From Gammaproteobacteria bacterium (GTDB lineage Bacteria; Pseudomonadota; Gammaproteobacteria; Steroidobacterales; Rariloculaceae): a DNA stretch of 44,626 nt. The notes beneath the pieces were generated by a model. The model did not search any database. It saw nothing but the letters and a program-made list of their open reading frames with translations, and was not told the DNA's origin. The stretch spans positions 1 through 44,626 of the forward strand of contig PKRJ01000026.1 in assembly GCA_017577365.1 (NCBI GenBank), written 5' to 3'. The translations under genes were made by a program, and so were the position numbers. Below, piece by piece: positions 33,562 to 43,410 of the stretch (positions are counted from its first letter, which is position 1; every line of letters starts with the position of its first letter).

Positions 33562-35047
33562 CCTCCCGGTGCCGGATCCCCAGCTCCTTGCCCGTCGCGA
33601 CGAGATTGTCGCGGCGCTGCGCCGCATCGTCGCCCCCGAGCGCGTGATCGACGAGCCGATACGGCTCGCGGCGTACGAGACCGATGCGCTCACGGCTTAT
33701 CGGCAGAAGCCGCTCGCGGTCGTGCTGCCCGATACGACGGCCGAGGTCGCGGCGATCCTGCGCTACGCGAGTGCCGAAGGGATCAGGATCGTGCCGAGAG
33801 GGGCGGGCACGTCGTTGTCCGGCGGCGCGATTCCCGCGGCCGATTCGATCGTCGTCGCGATGGGCCGATTCAACCGCATCCTCGAGATCGACTACGCGAA
33901 TCGTTGCGTCGTCGCGCAATGCGGCGTCACCAATCTCGCGATCAGCCACGCGGTCGCGGATCGGGGCTTCTATTACGCGCCGGACCCGTCGAGTCAGATC
34001 GCGTGCACGATCGGCGGCAACGTCGCGGAGAACTCGGGCGGCGTGCACTGCCTGAAGTACGGGCTCACGACGAACAACGTGCTCGGCGTGGAGATGGTCA
34101 CGCCCGAAGGCGAGATCGTGCGTTTCGGCGGGCGCTATCTCGACAGCGGTCATTACGACCTGCTCGGTCTCACGGTCGGCTCGGAGGGCTTGATCGGCAT
34201 CGTCACGGAAGTGACCGTGAGGATCCTGAAGCGTCCCGAGACCGCTCGTGCCCTCTTGATCGGATTCCTGTCCGTCGAGGAGGCCGGCGCGTGCGTCGCG
34301 CGGATCATCGCCGAAGGGATCGTGCCCGCGGGCATGGAGATGATGGATCGTCCGGCGATTCATGCGGCCGAGGCCTTCGTGAACGTCGGCTATCCGCTCG
34401 ACGTCGAGGCGCTCCTGATCGTGGAGCTCGACGGTCCGGGCGCGGAGGTGGACTTGCTGCTCGGGCGCGTGCAGCGTCTCGCCGAGGAAGAGGGCGCGAC
34501 GAGCTGCCGGGTCTCGACGAGCGAGGCCGAGCGGCTCGCGTTCTGGGCCGGACGGAAGGCCGCCTTTCCCGCCGTGGGACGTCTGAGTCCGGACTATTTT
34601 TGCATGGACGGGACGATCCCGAGGGGGCAGCTGCCGCACGTGCTTGCGGAGATCGGCAAGATGTCGCAGCGCTACGGGCTCCGCGTCGCCAACGTCTTCC
34701 ATGCGGGCGACGGGAATCTGCATCCGCTGATCCTGTACGACGCGAACGTGCCCGGCGAGCTTGAGAAGGCGGAGGCGTTCGGTAACGAGATCCTGAAGCT
34801 TTGCGTCGACGTCGGCGGCGTGCTGACCGGCGAGCACGGCGTCGGCCTCGAGAAACGCGACCTGATGACCTATCAGTTCGACGAGCCGGATCTCGAGATC
34901 CAGCATCGCGTCAAACGCGCGTTCGACCCCGCGCTGCGCTTCAACCCCGGCAAGGTCTATCCGGCATTGCACCGTTGCGCGGAGCTCGGCCGCGAGCACG
35001 TGCATTCGGCCGCACCGCGCCGGTTCGCGGATCTGCCGCGCTTCTGA
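33542..35047 (+). CDS. glcD: Glycolate oxidase FAD-linked subunit GlcD
   Basis: A 501-residue flavoprotein (E. coli GlcD 499) that oxidises glycolate to glyoxylate as part of the membrane-linked GlcDEF complex. FAD-binding motifs: VPRGAGTSLSGGAIP and IACTIGGNVAENSGG, and the C-terminal FAD-oxidase region has VFHAGDGNLHP and TGEHGVGLEKRDLM. The start at 33542 (MSPTMISL) overlaps the DUF748 gene by 20 bp; ATG 33554 is a second choice. No clear ribosome-binding site is seen for either, so translational coupling to DUF748 is likely. D-lactate dehydrogenase is a related alternative, but linkage to glcE and glcF supports glycolate. Confidence 0.92.
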   Translation: MSPTMISLPVPDPQLLARRDEIVAALRRIVAPERVIDEPIRLAAYETDALTAYRQKPLAVVLPDTTAEVAAILRYASAEGIRIVPRGAGTSLSGGAIPAADSIVVAMGRFNRILEIDYANRCVVAQCGVTNLAISHAVADRGFYYAPDPSSQIACTIGGNVAENSGGVHCLKYGLTTNNVLGVEMVTPEGEIVRFGGRYLDSGHYDLLGLTVGSEGLIGIVTEVTVRILKRPETARALLIGFLSVEEAGACVARIIAEGIVPAGMEMMDRPAIHAAEAFVNVGYPLDVEALLIVELDGPGAEVDLLLGRVQRLAEEEGATSCRVSTSEAERLAFWAGRKAAFPAVGRLSPDYFCMDGTIPRGQLPHVLAEIGKMSQRYGLRVANVFHAGDGNLHPLILYDANVPGELEKAEAFGNEILKLCVDVGGVLTGEHGVGLEKRDLMTYQFDEPDLEIQHRVKRAFDPALRFNPGKVYPALHRCAELGREHVHSAAPRRFADLPRF

Positions 35048-36216
35048 TGATCGGCGCGGACATCGAACGAAGGGCGCTCAAGCCCCGCGATCGCGCGGAT
35101 CTCGAGGAGCTGCTGCGCACGCATCCCGGCGCGCTCGAGCCGGTCGCCGGAGGGTCGAAGCGTTCGATCGGCGTTCCAGTCGACGCGGACGTGCTCGATC
35201 TTTCCGCGTTCGCCGGCATCTCGGCGTACGAGCCGGCCGAGCTCGTGCTGACGGCGGGCGCCGCGACACCGCTCGCAACGATCGAGGCCGAGCTCGCGCG
35301 GCATCGTCAACGGCTCGCTTTCGAGCCGCCGGATTACGGTCTGTTGCTCGGCGCCGCGCCGTGCGGCGGACCGACGCTGGGCGGCGTGATCGCGGCGAAC
35401 CTCGCGGGATCGCGTCGACTCTCCGCGGGCGCGGCGCGCGATCACTTTCTCGGCTTCGAGGCCGTGAGCGGCGACGGCGTCGGCTTCAAGGCCGGCGGGC
35501 GCGTCGTGAAGAACGTGACCGGCTACGATCTGCCGAAGCTGCTCGCGGGGTCGTGGGGAACGCTCGCGGTGCTGACGACGGTCACGGTGCGGGTCGCGCC
35601 GGCGCCGGAGACCGAGACGACCGTGATCGTGCCCGCGCGCGATGCGAACGCGGCGGTCGCGATCCTGACGCGCGCGCTCGCGACGCCGCACGACGTTTCC
35701 GCGGCCGCATACGTGCCGCAGCGCGGGGCGGCGATGCGCGTCGAGGGCTACGGCGAGTCGGTCGCCGCCCGCGTCGGGGGTCTGCTGAACGCCCTCGATG
35801 CGGGTGTCGACGTCGAGCTCATTCGCGACGCGGAATCGCGCGCGTTCTGGGCGACGACGGGCTCGGCCGCGGAGCTTTCGGCGTCGCGCTGCGTCGTGCG
35901 GATCTCCGTGCCGCCTGCGAGCGCGCCGAAAGTCGTCGCCGCGATCGAGCCCGACCGTTACCTGCTCGACTGGGGCGGCGGTCTGATCTGGGCCGGATAC
36001 GACGACGTCGCGATCGAGCGCGTGCGCGCGGCGATTCCGGAAGGCCACGCGACGTTGTGGAAAGCGCCGCGCGCGCTGCGCGAGTCCGTCGAAGTTTTCC
36101 CGCCGTTGCCGGCGAAGGTCGCGGAGCTCGCCGCTCGTCTCAAGGCCGCGTTCGATCCCGCGGGACGGCTCAATCCCGGACGGATGGGGCGTTTGGGGCC
36201 GCACCCCGAGATCTGA
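35047..36216 (+). CDS. glcE: Glycolate oxidase subunit GlcE
   Basis: A 389-residue second FAD-binding subunit of glycolate oxidase (E. coli GlcE is about 350). It has LEPVAGGSKRSIGVP, TLGGVIAANLAGSRRLSAGA and KNVTGYDLPKLLAGSWGTLA, all conserved in GlcE, and a C-terminal PLPAKVAELAARLKAAFDPA segment that matches flavin-oxidase tails. It starts within the glcD stop (TGATGA overlap), so the two are translationally coupled. It lies 13 bp before glcF. Confidence 0.93.
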   Translation: MIGADIERRALKPRDRADLEELLRTHPGALEPVAGGSKRSIGVPVDADVLDLSAFAGISAYEPAELVLTAGAATPLATIEAELARHRQRLAFEPPDYGLLLGAAPCGGPTLGGVIAANLAGSRRLSAGAARDHFLGFEAVSGDGVGFKAGGRVVKNVTGYDLPKLLAGSWGTLAVLTTVTVRVAPAPETETTVIVPARDANAAVAILTRALATPHDVSAAAYVPQRGAAMRVEGYGESVAARVGGLLNALDAGVDVELIRDAESRAFWATTGSAAELSASRCVVRISVPPASAPKVVAAIEPDRYLLDWGGGLIWAGYDDVAIERVRAAIPEGHATLWKAPRALRESVEVFPPLPAKVAELAARLKAAFDPAGRLNPGRMGRLGPHPEI

Positions 36217-36229
36217 GCGGAGAAGCACC

Positions 36230-37561
36230 TTGCAGACGCGTTTCGCTGCCGATCAGCTCGCCGATCCCGATCTCCGAGAAGCCGAGAAGATCCTGCGCAA
36301 GTGCGTGCATTGCGGCTTCTGCACCGCGACGTGCCCGACGTACGTGCTGCTCGGCGACGAGCTCGACAGCCCCCGCGGGCGAATCTACTTGATCAAGGAC
36401 ATGCTCGAGCAAGGCCGGCCCGCGACGAAGGAGATCGTGCACCATGTCGATCGATGCCTGTCGTGCCTCGCATGCATGACGACGTGTCCGTCGGGCGTGC
36501 ACTACCAGCATTTGATCGATCATGCGCGGATGCACATCGAGCGGACCTATCGCCGGCCGCTGCGCGAACGTCTTGTGCGATGGGCCCTCGCGGAAGTGCT
36601 GCCGTATCCGAAGCGCTTCGCTGCCGCGATGCGGCTCGGCATGCTCGCGAGGCCGCTGCTCGCGCTCATGCCGGCTCGTGTGTCGCGGCTTCGCGATTTG
36701 CTGCAGGCGCGCTTCGATCCGCGGATCGCCGCGCGGCGGGTTGATATGCCGCCGTCCGCGCGGGCGTCGGCGAGTGTCGATCATCCCGCAGCGCGGCCGG
36801 CGAGGCGCGTCGCGTTGCTCGAAGGCTGCGTCGAGTCCGTGCTGGCTCCCGCGATTCACGCGTCCGCGAGGCGCGTGCTGACCGCGGCCGGCGTCGAAGT
36901 GGTCTCGGTGCCGGGCTGCTGCGGTTCCATCGTGCATCATCTCGGACGCGAGCACGACAACCGGCGCCTGGCCGGCACACTGATCGAATCGCTTCAACGG
37001 GAAATCGAAGGCGATGGGCTCGACGCGATCCTGTCGACGGCGTCGGGCTGCGGCACGCACTTGAAGGATTACGGGTTCTTGTTCCGCAACGATCCGTCGC
37101 TTTCCGAGAAGGCGGCATCGGTCGCGTCGCGCGTCCGCGATGTGAGCGAGTATCTCCACGAGATCGTCATACCCCAGCCCGTGCGTCGGCTCGGGCTCAT
37201 CGTCGCATACCATTCCGCGTGCTCGATGCAGCACGGTCAGAAGGTGGATGCGCAACCGCGCGCACTGCTCGCGCACTTGGGTTTCGAAGTGAGGACCATT
37301 CCGGAAGGGCACCTTTGCTGCGGCTCGGCCGGCACGTACAACTTGCTTCAACCCGAGATCGCGGACCGTCTACGCGATCGGAAGATCGAGAACATCGCGC
37401 GCACGAACGCCGACGTCGTCGCGACGGGCAACATCGGCTGCATCGTGCAGCTCGCGTCCGCCGCGCGGATTCCAGTGGTGCACACGGTGCAGCTCATCGA
37501 CTGGGCGCTCGGTGGTCCGACGCCGCTGGGGCTCGAACGATACGAAGGCGCGTCGCGCTAA
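36230..37561 (+). CDS. glcF: Glycolate oxidase iron-sulfur subunit GlcF
   Basis: A 443-residue iron-sulfur protein (E. coli GlcF 407) that passes electrons to the quinone pool. Two [4Fe-4S] motifs, CVHCGFCTATCP and CLSCLACMTTCP, are in the N-terminal domain, and two cysteine-rich CCG-type motifs (VPGCCGSIVHH and HLCCGSAGTYN) are in the C-terminal part. The start is TTG at 36230 with GGAGAAG upstream. It ends the DUF748-glcDEF operon and faces a broken permease gene with a hairpin between them. The gph gene 2.6 kb away makes glycolate, its probable substrate. Confidence 0.95.
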   Translation: MQTRFAADQLADPDLREAEKILRKCVHCGFCTATCPTYVLLGDELDSPRGRIYLIKDMLEQGRPATKEIVHHVDRCLSCLACMTTCPSGVHYQHLIDHARMHIERTYRRPLRERLVRWALAEVLPYPKRFAAAMRLGMLARPLLALMPARVSRLRDLLQARFDPRIAARRVDMPPSARASASVDHPAARPARRVALLEGCVESVLAPAIHASARRVLTAAGVEVVSVPGCCGSIVHHLGREHDNRRLAGTLIESLQREIEGDGLDAILSTASGCGTHLKDYGFLFRNDPSLSEKAASVASRVRDVSEYLHEIVIPQPVRRLGLIVAYHSACSMQHGQKVDAQPRALLAHLGFEVRTIPEGHLCCGSAGTYNLLQPEIADRLRDRKIENIARTNADVVATGNIGCIVQLASAARIPVVHTVQLIDWALGGPTPLGLERYEGASR

Positions 37562-37604
37562 CGCGTCGCCGCGGCCCATCCAGCCAAGGCGATCGGCAGG
37601 CGCG

Positions 37605-37629
37605 ACGCGCGGACTTAGACTCCGCGCGT
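37605..37629. terminator. Hairpin between convergent glcF and the broken permease gene
   Basis: Perfect 9-bp arms ACGCGCGGA and TCCGCGCGT with a 7-nt loop (CTTAGAC) lie in the 73-bp gap. There is no T-tract, so terminator function is likely but not certain; it would serve both strands. Confidence 0.55.
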
Positions 37630-37634
37630 AGTGC

Positions 37635-39868
37635 TTACTCGTATCTCAGCACGGCTATCGGATCGACGCGGGCCGCACGCTGAGCCGGAATGTACGCCGC
37701 TGCGAACATGACCGCCGCGAGCGCGACGGCCGCGGCCATGAGCGCGACCGGATCCGTAGCCTCGACGCCGAACAGAAGGCTTCGTACCGCGCGGCCAGCC
37801 GTGACCGCTGCGAGGCTTCCCAGCACGATGCCGATGACCGCCATGCCGGTCACCTGCCGCAGCACTGTCCAGCGAATGCGACTGGCCGGCGCGCCCAACG
37901 CGAAGCGCAGGCCGAAGTCTCGCGATTGCTGTGCGACGGAATACGAAAGCAGGCCGTAGAGGCCGACCGCCGCGAGGGCGGTCGCGAACAGCGCGAACGC
38001 CGACGAGGTTCTGGTGAAGAAGCGCACCACGGCCGTACTCTCCCGAAACTGATCCTCCACCGTCTGCAGGTTCGTGATCGGGCGCGTGGGGTCGACGCGA
38101 GTGACAGCGTCGCGAATGATATTCAGAATCTCCCCAGTCGGCCGGTCGCTACGGACATAGAACGTCGCGGGCCCGGCCCAGACGAACCCGGGGACGGACG
38201 GTACGAACAGTTGCGGCTCGATGTCGTCGGTGACGCTTGCGAACCTCATGTCTTCGACGACGCCGACGACATCGAACGTGAAACCGGCGGTGACGGAGCG
38301 CCCGACCAGCTCCTCGGCGGTAAGCCCGAAGCGCTCCGCGAACCGTCGATTGACGATGACCCCTCGAGGGTTGCTCGCGTCGCCAAAACCGAGGCCGGCG
38401 ATCAGCTCGATGCCGAACGTCCGGAAGAAATCCGCGCTGACCATCTCGATCGCCGTGGGGACCGCGGCGGCGTCCACGCCATCGACGGTCGCCTGGTAAA
38501 TCACGCCGCCCTCGAGGGACAGCACGGGGCGCGAGTTCGTCCACGCCACGGCAGACACGCCGGGTACCGCCTCGAGGGCTTCCGCGATCGGTATCAGCGA
38601 GGCGATGTCCGTGCCCACCGCATTGTTCGCGGGCGACAACGTGAACATGACGACCGAGTCGATGTCGGCGCCGAGATCGATGCGCTCGATGTTCGCCACG
38701 CTTTGCGCGAAGACGCCCACCAACGTCAGTAATGCCATCGACAGTGCGACCTGCACGGTCACGACGGCAGCCCGGAAGCGCGCGACACCTTTCGGCAGGG
38801 TCTGCCTCGCACCGTGCGACTGCAGCGTTCTCGCGGGCTCGACGCGCACGAGGCGCCGCAGCGGTAGGAGCCCCACGGCGACCGCCGATCCCACGGCGAC
38901 CGCAATCGCCAGCAGCGCCGCGGCCATGCTCACGCTCGCTTCGGACGCCGTTTCCGGCATCCTCGGCACGCGACTCGCCAGACGGAGCAACAGCGACGCG
39001 ACGGGCAGACTCAGCAGTGCCGCGGGCAGCGCGAGCACGAGCGACTCCGCGAAGAGCAACGAAGCGAGCCGCGCATGGGTCGCCCCGAGCGACGCACGGA
39101 CCGCCATCTCGCCGCTGCGCGTCTCGCGCGACGGTCATGATTCGGAATCGCGCTCGCGGCCGCGAAGTCGGAGATGCCGGTGCTCGAGAAATCGAACGAG
39201 ATCGTGATCGGCACGAAAACGTTCGCGCGCGTGCCGACCGATGTGCCGTGGAAGCCGGGCGGCGCGACGCCGACGATCGTCAACGGCACGTCATTGACCC
39301 TGAGAATCTTGCCGAGAACGCCGGCATCGCCGCCGAACTCGCTCTGCCAATAGGCGTGACTCAACACGACGGACTCGGCATGCCCGTCGACTCGAGCGTC
39401 GTCCGGGCCGAGCAGGCGGCCGAGAGCCGGCCGAAGACCGAGCACCGCGAAATAGCTACCGGAGACGAGCGCGCCCGTGGCGAAGCGCGAGCCGTTACCG
39501 GTCTCGAGACGCGCCTCGAAGAAGGTATGCGCCGCGAGCCCGACGAACGGCTCCTGTTCGCGCTCGAGATCGCGAAACATGGGGTAGCTGAACAGCGTTT
39601 CCGGTCCGCCGCCCGCCGAAGCACGGAAGATCGGCAGCCGATTCGGATACATCTGCACCAGCGGTCGCTGCGAGTCGTTCAGGTTGACGAGCCGGTGGGG
39701 CTCCGGAACGGGCAAGGACCTCAGCAGGATGTGTTGCGCGATCGAGAAGATCGCGACGTTCGCACCGATGCCGAGCGCAAGCGTCAGCATGACGACGCCG
39801 GCGAATGTCGGACGACCGACGACGGCCCGAGCGCCGTGGCGAAGATCGGCGAGAGCGTTGGCGATCAT
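37635..39868 (-). pseudogene. Broken MacB/ADOP-type permease gene
   Basis: Two parts of one permease lie in different frames. The N-terminal part starts at ATG 39868 (MIANALADLRHGARAVVGRP) and has one membrane helix and a MacB-like periplasmic domain up to about 39145 (TISFDFSSTGISDFAAASAI). The C-terminal part continues in another frame to 37635 with REMAVR-like GEMAVRASLGATHARLASLL, a second periplasmic domain and an FtsX domain ending PIAVLRYE. At the join the end of the first periplasmic domain and the first FtsX helix are missing, probably over 100 residues, and the frame is shifted by a stop near 39138. Acidobacterial-type duplicated permeases (about 800-880 residues) are the model. It may be decayed, or the C-terminal half could still be made from an internal start. 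Confidence 0.75.
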
Positions 39869-40197
39869 GCGGGTACTTCTTTCTGCTCTTGGTCGTGCGG
39901 CGGACCGGCCGTGTGGCCGCCGTCGGCTCGTTGCACTGCGGACGCTATGCGTTACTCGTGCCAGTACGCCCGGAAGGCGGAAGCGCCTGTTTCGCAATGG
40001 AAACGTCGAAGGCCGGGCGCCGAGGTCGGTGTGCTGCGATGCCGCTACCGGACACGAGGTTCCACAAGTGGGACGAGACGGCGTTCTCGAGCGCTCACGG
40101 GGCTCGTGCGGCGCATGGGGCGCGGGCGAAGCCGCCGACGGCGCCCACGCCTGAAGTCCGAATAGGGTAGAAGCGGCGAGCCCGTGAGGCGCTCGTG
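39869..40197. other. Intergenic region between gph and the broken permease gene
   Basis: A stretch of 329 bp with no convincing frame, terminator hairpin or promoter. It would have held the promoter of the broken permease gene and the end of the gph transcript. Confidence 0.5.
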
Positions 40198-40947
40198 TCA
40201 GCGCGCACCGAGCTTGTCGAGGAGCTCGGGAAGCGAGTCGATCGCCGCGGCGCCGCCAAGCTCCGCCGCGGAAAGTTGCCGGTAGCCGTAGCTTACCCAA
40301 ACGAAACGCCAGCCGGCGGCGCGAGCGGCGGCGAGATCCTGATGCGAGTCGCCGACGAAGACCGCGCTCGATGGCGCGACGCCGAGTCGCTCCGCCGCCG
40401 CGTCGAGCGGCATGGGGCTCGGCTTCTTCTCGGGCACGCTGTCGCCGCCGATCACGAGCTCGAACCGATCGAGGAGGTCGGCCTGCTCGAGCAAGGCGTT
40501 CGCGAAGCGGATGCGCTTGTTCGTCACGCAGCACAGCCTGACACCGCGTGCCGCGAGCGCGTCGAGCGTCTCGACGACGCCGGGATAAAGCCGGCTGCGC
40601 ACGAAGAGGTTGTCCGCGTAGCAGCGCGAGAACGCATCGAGCGTTGTCTCGACGAGCGTCTCGAAGTCCCCGCTGCCGGGCGACGGTCGCTGGGCGGCGC
40701 TGCCTGCGAGCGGCCGGGCGTTCGCGAGCGCTCGCCGCGCGAGCTCGTTGACGCCGTCGCCGACCCACGCGCGCGTATCCGCCTCGCTCGGCGCCGCGAA
40801 GCCGAGCGACTCGAGCGCCTGTCCGAGACAGTAGGCGAGGTCGGGTGCGGAGTCGACGAGCGTGCCGTCGAGATCGAAGGCGACGACCGTCGCCGAGTCG
40901 AGTGCCGGCGGCGCGGGAGCCGCGCCGCCGGAGTGCGGTCGGATCAA
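40198..40947 (-). CDS. gph: Phosphoglycolate phosphatase (HAD family)
   Basis: A 249-residue HAD phosphatase that removes phosphate from 2-phosphoglycolate. Motif I is FDLDGTLVDSAPDL, typical of Gph; motif II is CVTNKRIRFA; motif III is GDSVPEKKPSPMPL; motif IV is VFVGDSHQDLAAARAAG. The start is a TTG at 40947, 4 bp after the dhaK stop; no ATG or GTG is available and no ribosome-binding site is obvious, so it may depend on coupling to dhaK. It is the last gene of the aldolase/dha operon. Its product glycolate is the substrate of GlcDEF encoded nearby. A different sugar-phosphate substrate is possible within the HAD family. Confidence 0.88.
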   Translation of the reverse strand: MIRPHSGGAAPAPPALDSATVVAFDLDGTLVDSAPDLAYCLGQALESLGFAAPSEADTRAWVGDGVNELARRALANARPLAGSAAQRPSPGSGDFETLVETTLDAFSRCYADNLFVRSRLYPGVVETLDALAARGVRLCCVTNKRIRFANALLEQADLLDRFELVIGGDSVPEKKPSPMPLDAAAERLGVAPSSAVFVGDSHQDLAAARAAGWRFVWVSYGYRQLSAAELGGAAAIDSLPELLDKLGAR

Positions 40948-40951
40948 GGGA

Positions 40952-41947
40952 TCAGAAGATTCGAACGGCGACCTCTGCGGGCGCCGCGAGCAGGTCCTCG
41001 AGCTCGCTGTCGAGGCGCAGCAGCGTCAGCGACGCACCGGCCATCTCGAGCGACGTGCAGTACTCGCCGACGTAGTTGCGTACGATCGTGAGCCCTTTCT
41101 CCTTGCAGCGCTGCGCGGCGCGGCGGTAGAGCACGTAGAGCTCGCTGATCGGCGTGCCGCCGAGACCGTTGATCATCACGGCGACTCGATCGCCCGACTT
41201 GAACGGCAGGTCGTTGAAGACCGCGTCGAAGAGCTCGTCGACGATCGCATCGGCGGGCTTCAGCTTGTCGCGGCGGCGGCCCGGCTCGCCGTGAATGCCG
41301 ACGCCGACCTCGATCTCGTCGTCGCCGATCTCGAAGATCGGTTTGCCCTTCGCGGGCGGCGTGCACGACGTGAGCGCGACGCCCATCGTGCGGACTTGGC
41401 TGTTGACCTTCTGCGCGATGCGGAGCAGCTCGTCGAGGCTCGCGCCGCGCTCTGCGGCCGCGCCGCAGGCCTTGATCACGAAGAAGTTGCCGGCGACGCC
41501 GCGTCGGCCGACCGTATGCGTCGAGTCCTGCACGGCGACGTCGTCGTCAATGATGAAGCTCTTGACGTTGATGCCCTCGGCCTGCGCCATCTCGATGGCC
41601 ATGTCCCAGTTCATCCGGTCGCCCTGGTAGTTGTTGATCAGCACCAGGACGCCCTTCGGCGAGGCCAAGCGCTTGATGCACTCGTAGCAGTAGTCCACCG
41701 GCGGCGCGGAGAACACGTTGCCCGGCGCCGCGGCGTCGAGCATGCCGGGGCCGACGGCCATGATGTGCGCCGGCTCGTGGCCGCTGCCCGAGCCCTGCAC
41801 GACCGACACCTTGTCGGGATTCGGGCGGTCGGCGCGGTAGATCAGGTTGTACTCGGGCACGTAACGCAGCATCTCGGGATTCGCGAGCGCGACGCCTTCG
41901 AGCATCTCCGCGACGAAATTGGCGGGATCGTTGACGAACTTCTTCAT
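40952..41947 (-). CDS. dhaK: Dihydroxyacetone kinase subunit DhaK
   Basis: A 331-residue substrate-binding subunit. The key motifs are VQGSGSGHEPAH, NNYQGDRMNWDMA and GIHGEPGRRR with the His that binds dihydroxyacetone covalently. With DhaL it forms a dihydroxyacetone kinase giving dihydroxyacetone phosphate. No DhaM phosphocarrier gene is in the window, so the ATP-dependent form is suggested. Related two-subunit kinases phosphorylate other short ketoses (for example erythrulose), so the substrate is not certain. A GGGGGA stretch before the ATG is a likely ribosome-binding site. It lies between dhaL and gph. Confidence 0.92.
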   Translation of the reverse strand: MKKFVNDPANFVAEMLEGVALANPEMLRYVPEYNLIYRADRPNPDKVSVVQGSGSGHEPAHIMAVGPGMLDAAAPGNVFSAPPVDYCYECIKRLASPKGVLVLINNYQGDRMNWDMAIEMAQAEGINVKSFIIDDDVAVQDSTHTVGRRGVAGNFFVIKACGAAAERGASLDELLRIAQKVNSQVRTMGVALTSCTPPAKGKPIFEIGDDEIEVGVGIHGEPGRRRDKLKPADAIVDELFDAVFNDLPFKSGDRVAVMINGLGGTPISELYVLYRRAAQRCKEKGLTIVRNYVGEYCTSLEMAGASLTLLRLDSELEDLLAAPAEVAVRIF

Positions 41948-41975
41948 GTCTGGTCCCCCGATTGGTTGGCTGGTG

Positions 41976-42641
41976 TTATCCGTTGCTCGCCTGGCTTGCC
42001 GGCTCGACGCCGACCGCCTTGCAGATATCGTTCAGCATCGTGGCGATCGCGACGATGCCGGGGTCCGGCGTGCCGACGCTGCGCTCGCCCGTGAACGACT
42101 GCCGGCCGCGTTTCGCGACCCAATTCTTCGTGCGCTCGATGGCCTCCGTCGCGACGGCCGCGGCCTCGCGGAGCACCTCGCGCAGATCCGCGTCAGGCTT
42201 GCCGACGTACTCCTTGATCTTGTTACGCACGGGAATCAGCGCGTCGAGCAGCGTTTTGTCGCCTTCGACGGCACCGCCGCGCTGCTGGATGCCTTCGATC
42301 GCCGCGGTGAGCATCTTCTCGAGGTCCTCGAGGGTGATGCTCGTCTTGTCGCGGCTCAGCATGCCGGCTCGCATGAAGGCCGTGCCCCAGATCGGGCCCG
42401 AGCAGCCGCCGACGTTCCTGCTGATGATCATGCTGATCTTCAGCAGAAACGCGCCGATCGAGCTGCGATCGAGCTGGTCCCAATCGTTCTGCACGACCCG
42501 GAACCCCGACGCGAGCGAGACGCCGAAATCGGCGTCGCCCGCGGCGGAATCGAGCTCGGAAAAGTACTTCTCGTTGCGCAACGCCGTCTCGGCGGCCGCT
42601 TTGATCGCGCGCTCGAAGTCGGCCAGCGTGATCTCTTGCAT
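41976..42641 (-). CDS. dhaL: Dihydroxyacetone kinase ATP-binding subunit DhaL
   Basis: A 221-residue helical nucleotide-binding subunit. It begins MQEITLADFERAIKAAAETA and contains LDSAAGDADFGVSLASGF, the family's Mg-nucleotide binding signature, and GGCSGPIWGTAFMRAG. A ribosome-binding site GGGGAGGAG lies 7 bases before the ATG. It precedes dhaK by 28 bp and follows the CbbY-like phosphatase gene by 34 bp. The order dhaL-dhaK is the reverse of E. coli dhaKLM. Confidence 0.92.
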   Translation of the reverse strand: MQEITLADFERAIKAAAETALRNEKYFSELDSAAGDADFGVSLASGFRVVQNDWDQLDRSSIGAFLLKISMIISRNVGGCSGPIWGTAFMRAGMLSRDKTSITLEDLEKMLTAAIEGIQQRGGAVEGDKTLLDALIPVRNKIKEYVGKPDADLREVLREAAAVATEAIERTKNWVAKRGRQSFTGERSVGTPDPGIVAIATMLNDICKAVGVEPASQASNG

Positions 42642-42675
42642 GTTTCGTCTCCTCCCCAGCGGCTACTGTCGGGCC

Positions 42676-43410
42676 TCAGGCCGCGCTCGCCGCGAGCGCT
42701 TGTAAGTCAGCCAGCGTAACCCGCACGTTCGGCGGGTCGCCGAGCTCGGGCACGACCTTGACCGCTTCGCTGAAGTCCTCGTTGATCGTGTAGGTGCTCG
42801 TCGTGATGAGGACCGGCATGCCTGCGCCGTGCGCGGCGAGCAATCCGTTGCGGCTGTCCTCGATCACCATGCAGCTCGAGCCGGGCAGGCCGAGCCGCTC
42901 CTTCGCGAGGTTGTAGATCTCGGGATCCGGCTTCTTGCGCGAGACGACGTCGCCGGCGAGAACGAACTCGAACTTCTTCTTGCGCTCGGGCCCCATCAGG
43001 TCGAGCACGCCGTCGACGGAATCCGGGTTCGACGTCGTGCAGACGCCCAGCCGGATGCCGGCGGCCGCGGCTTCGTCGATGATGCGATTGATGCCCGGGC
43101 GCAGCGGCAGCTGCCCGCTCGCGATCAGATCCTTGAAGATCTTGGTCTTGCGCTTGTGGAGGTCCAGGATGAAGGCGTCCTTGTCCTTCGCTTCGGCCGG
43201 CCAGCCGAACTTGTCGAAGTACGCACGCATCCGCTCCTTGCCGCCGGCGACCTTGAGCAGCTCGCCGTAGAGATCGACGTCCCACGTGACGTCGAGCCCG
43301 ATCTCGGCGAAAGCGCGGTTGAACGCGACGCGATGACCGTCGCGCTCCGTATCGACGAGGACCCCGTCGCAGTCGAAGATCAGAGCTTTCATCATGTCGG
43401 CTTCGCTCAT
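42676..43410 (-). CDS. CbbY-like HAD phosphatase
   Basis: A 244-residue HAD hydrolase. Motif I FDCDGVLVDTERDGHR, the cap-domain segment VDLYGELLKVAGGKERMRAY, and GDVVSRKKPDPEIYN and CMVIEDSRNGLLAA are present. The cap-domain LLKVxGGKERxxxY pattern is typical of CbbY proteins, which dephosphorylate xylulose 1,5-bisphosphate beside RuBisCO in autotrophs. No RuBisCO gene is in the window, so a related sugar phosphatase in a ketose pathway is also possible. Its ATG overlaps the aldolase stop (ATGA); MSEADMMKALIF has a second Met, so the start could be MMKAL. The frame is open further upstream only as a shadow of the aldolase gene. Confidence 0.85.
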   Translation of the reverse strand: MSEADMMKALIFDCDGVLVDTERDGHRVAFNRAFAEIGLDVTWDVDLYGELLKVAGGKERMRAYFDKFGWPAEAKDKDAFILDLHKRKTKIFKDLIASGQLPLRPGINRIIDEAAAAGIRLGVCTTSNPDSVDGVLDLMGPERKKKFEFVLAGDVVSRKKPDPEIYNLAKERLGLPGSSCMVIEDSRNGLLAAHGAGMPVLITTSTYTINEDFSEAVKVVPELGDPPNVRVTLADLQALAASAA

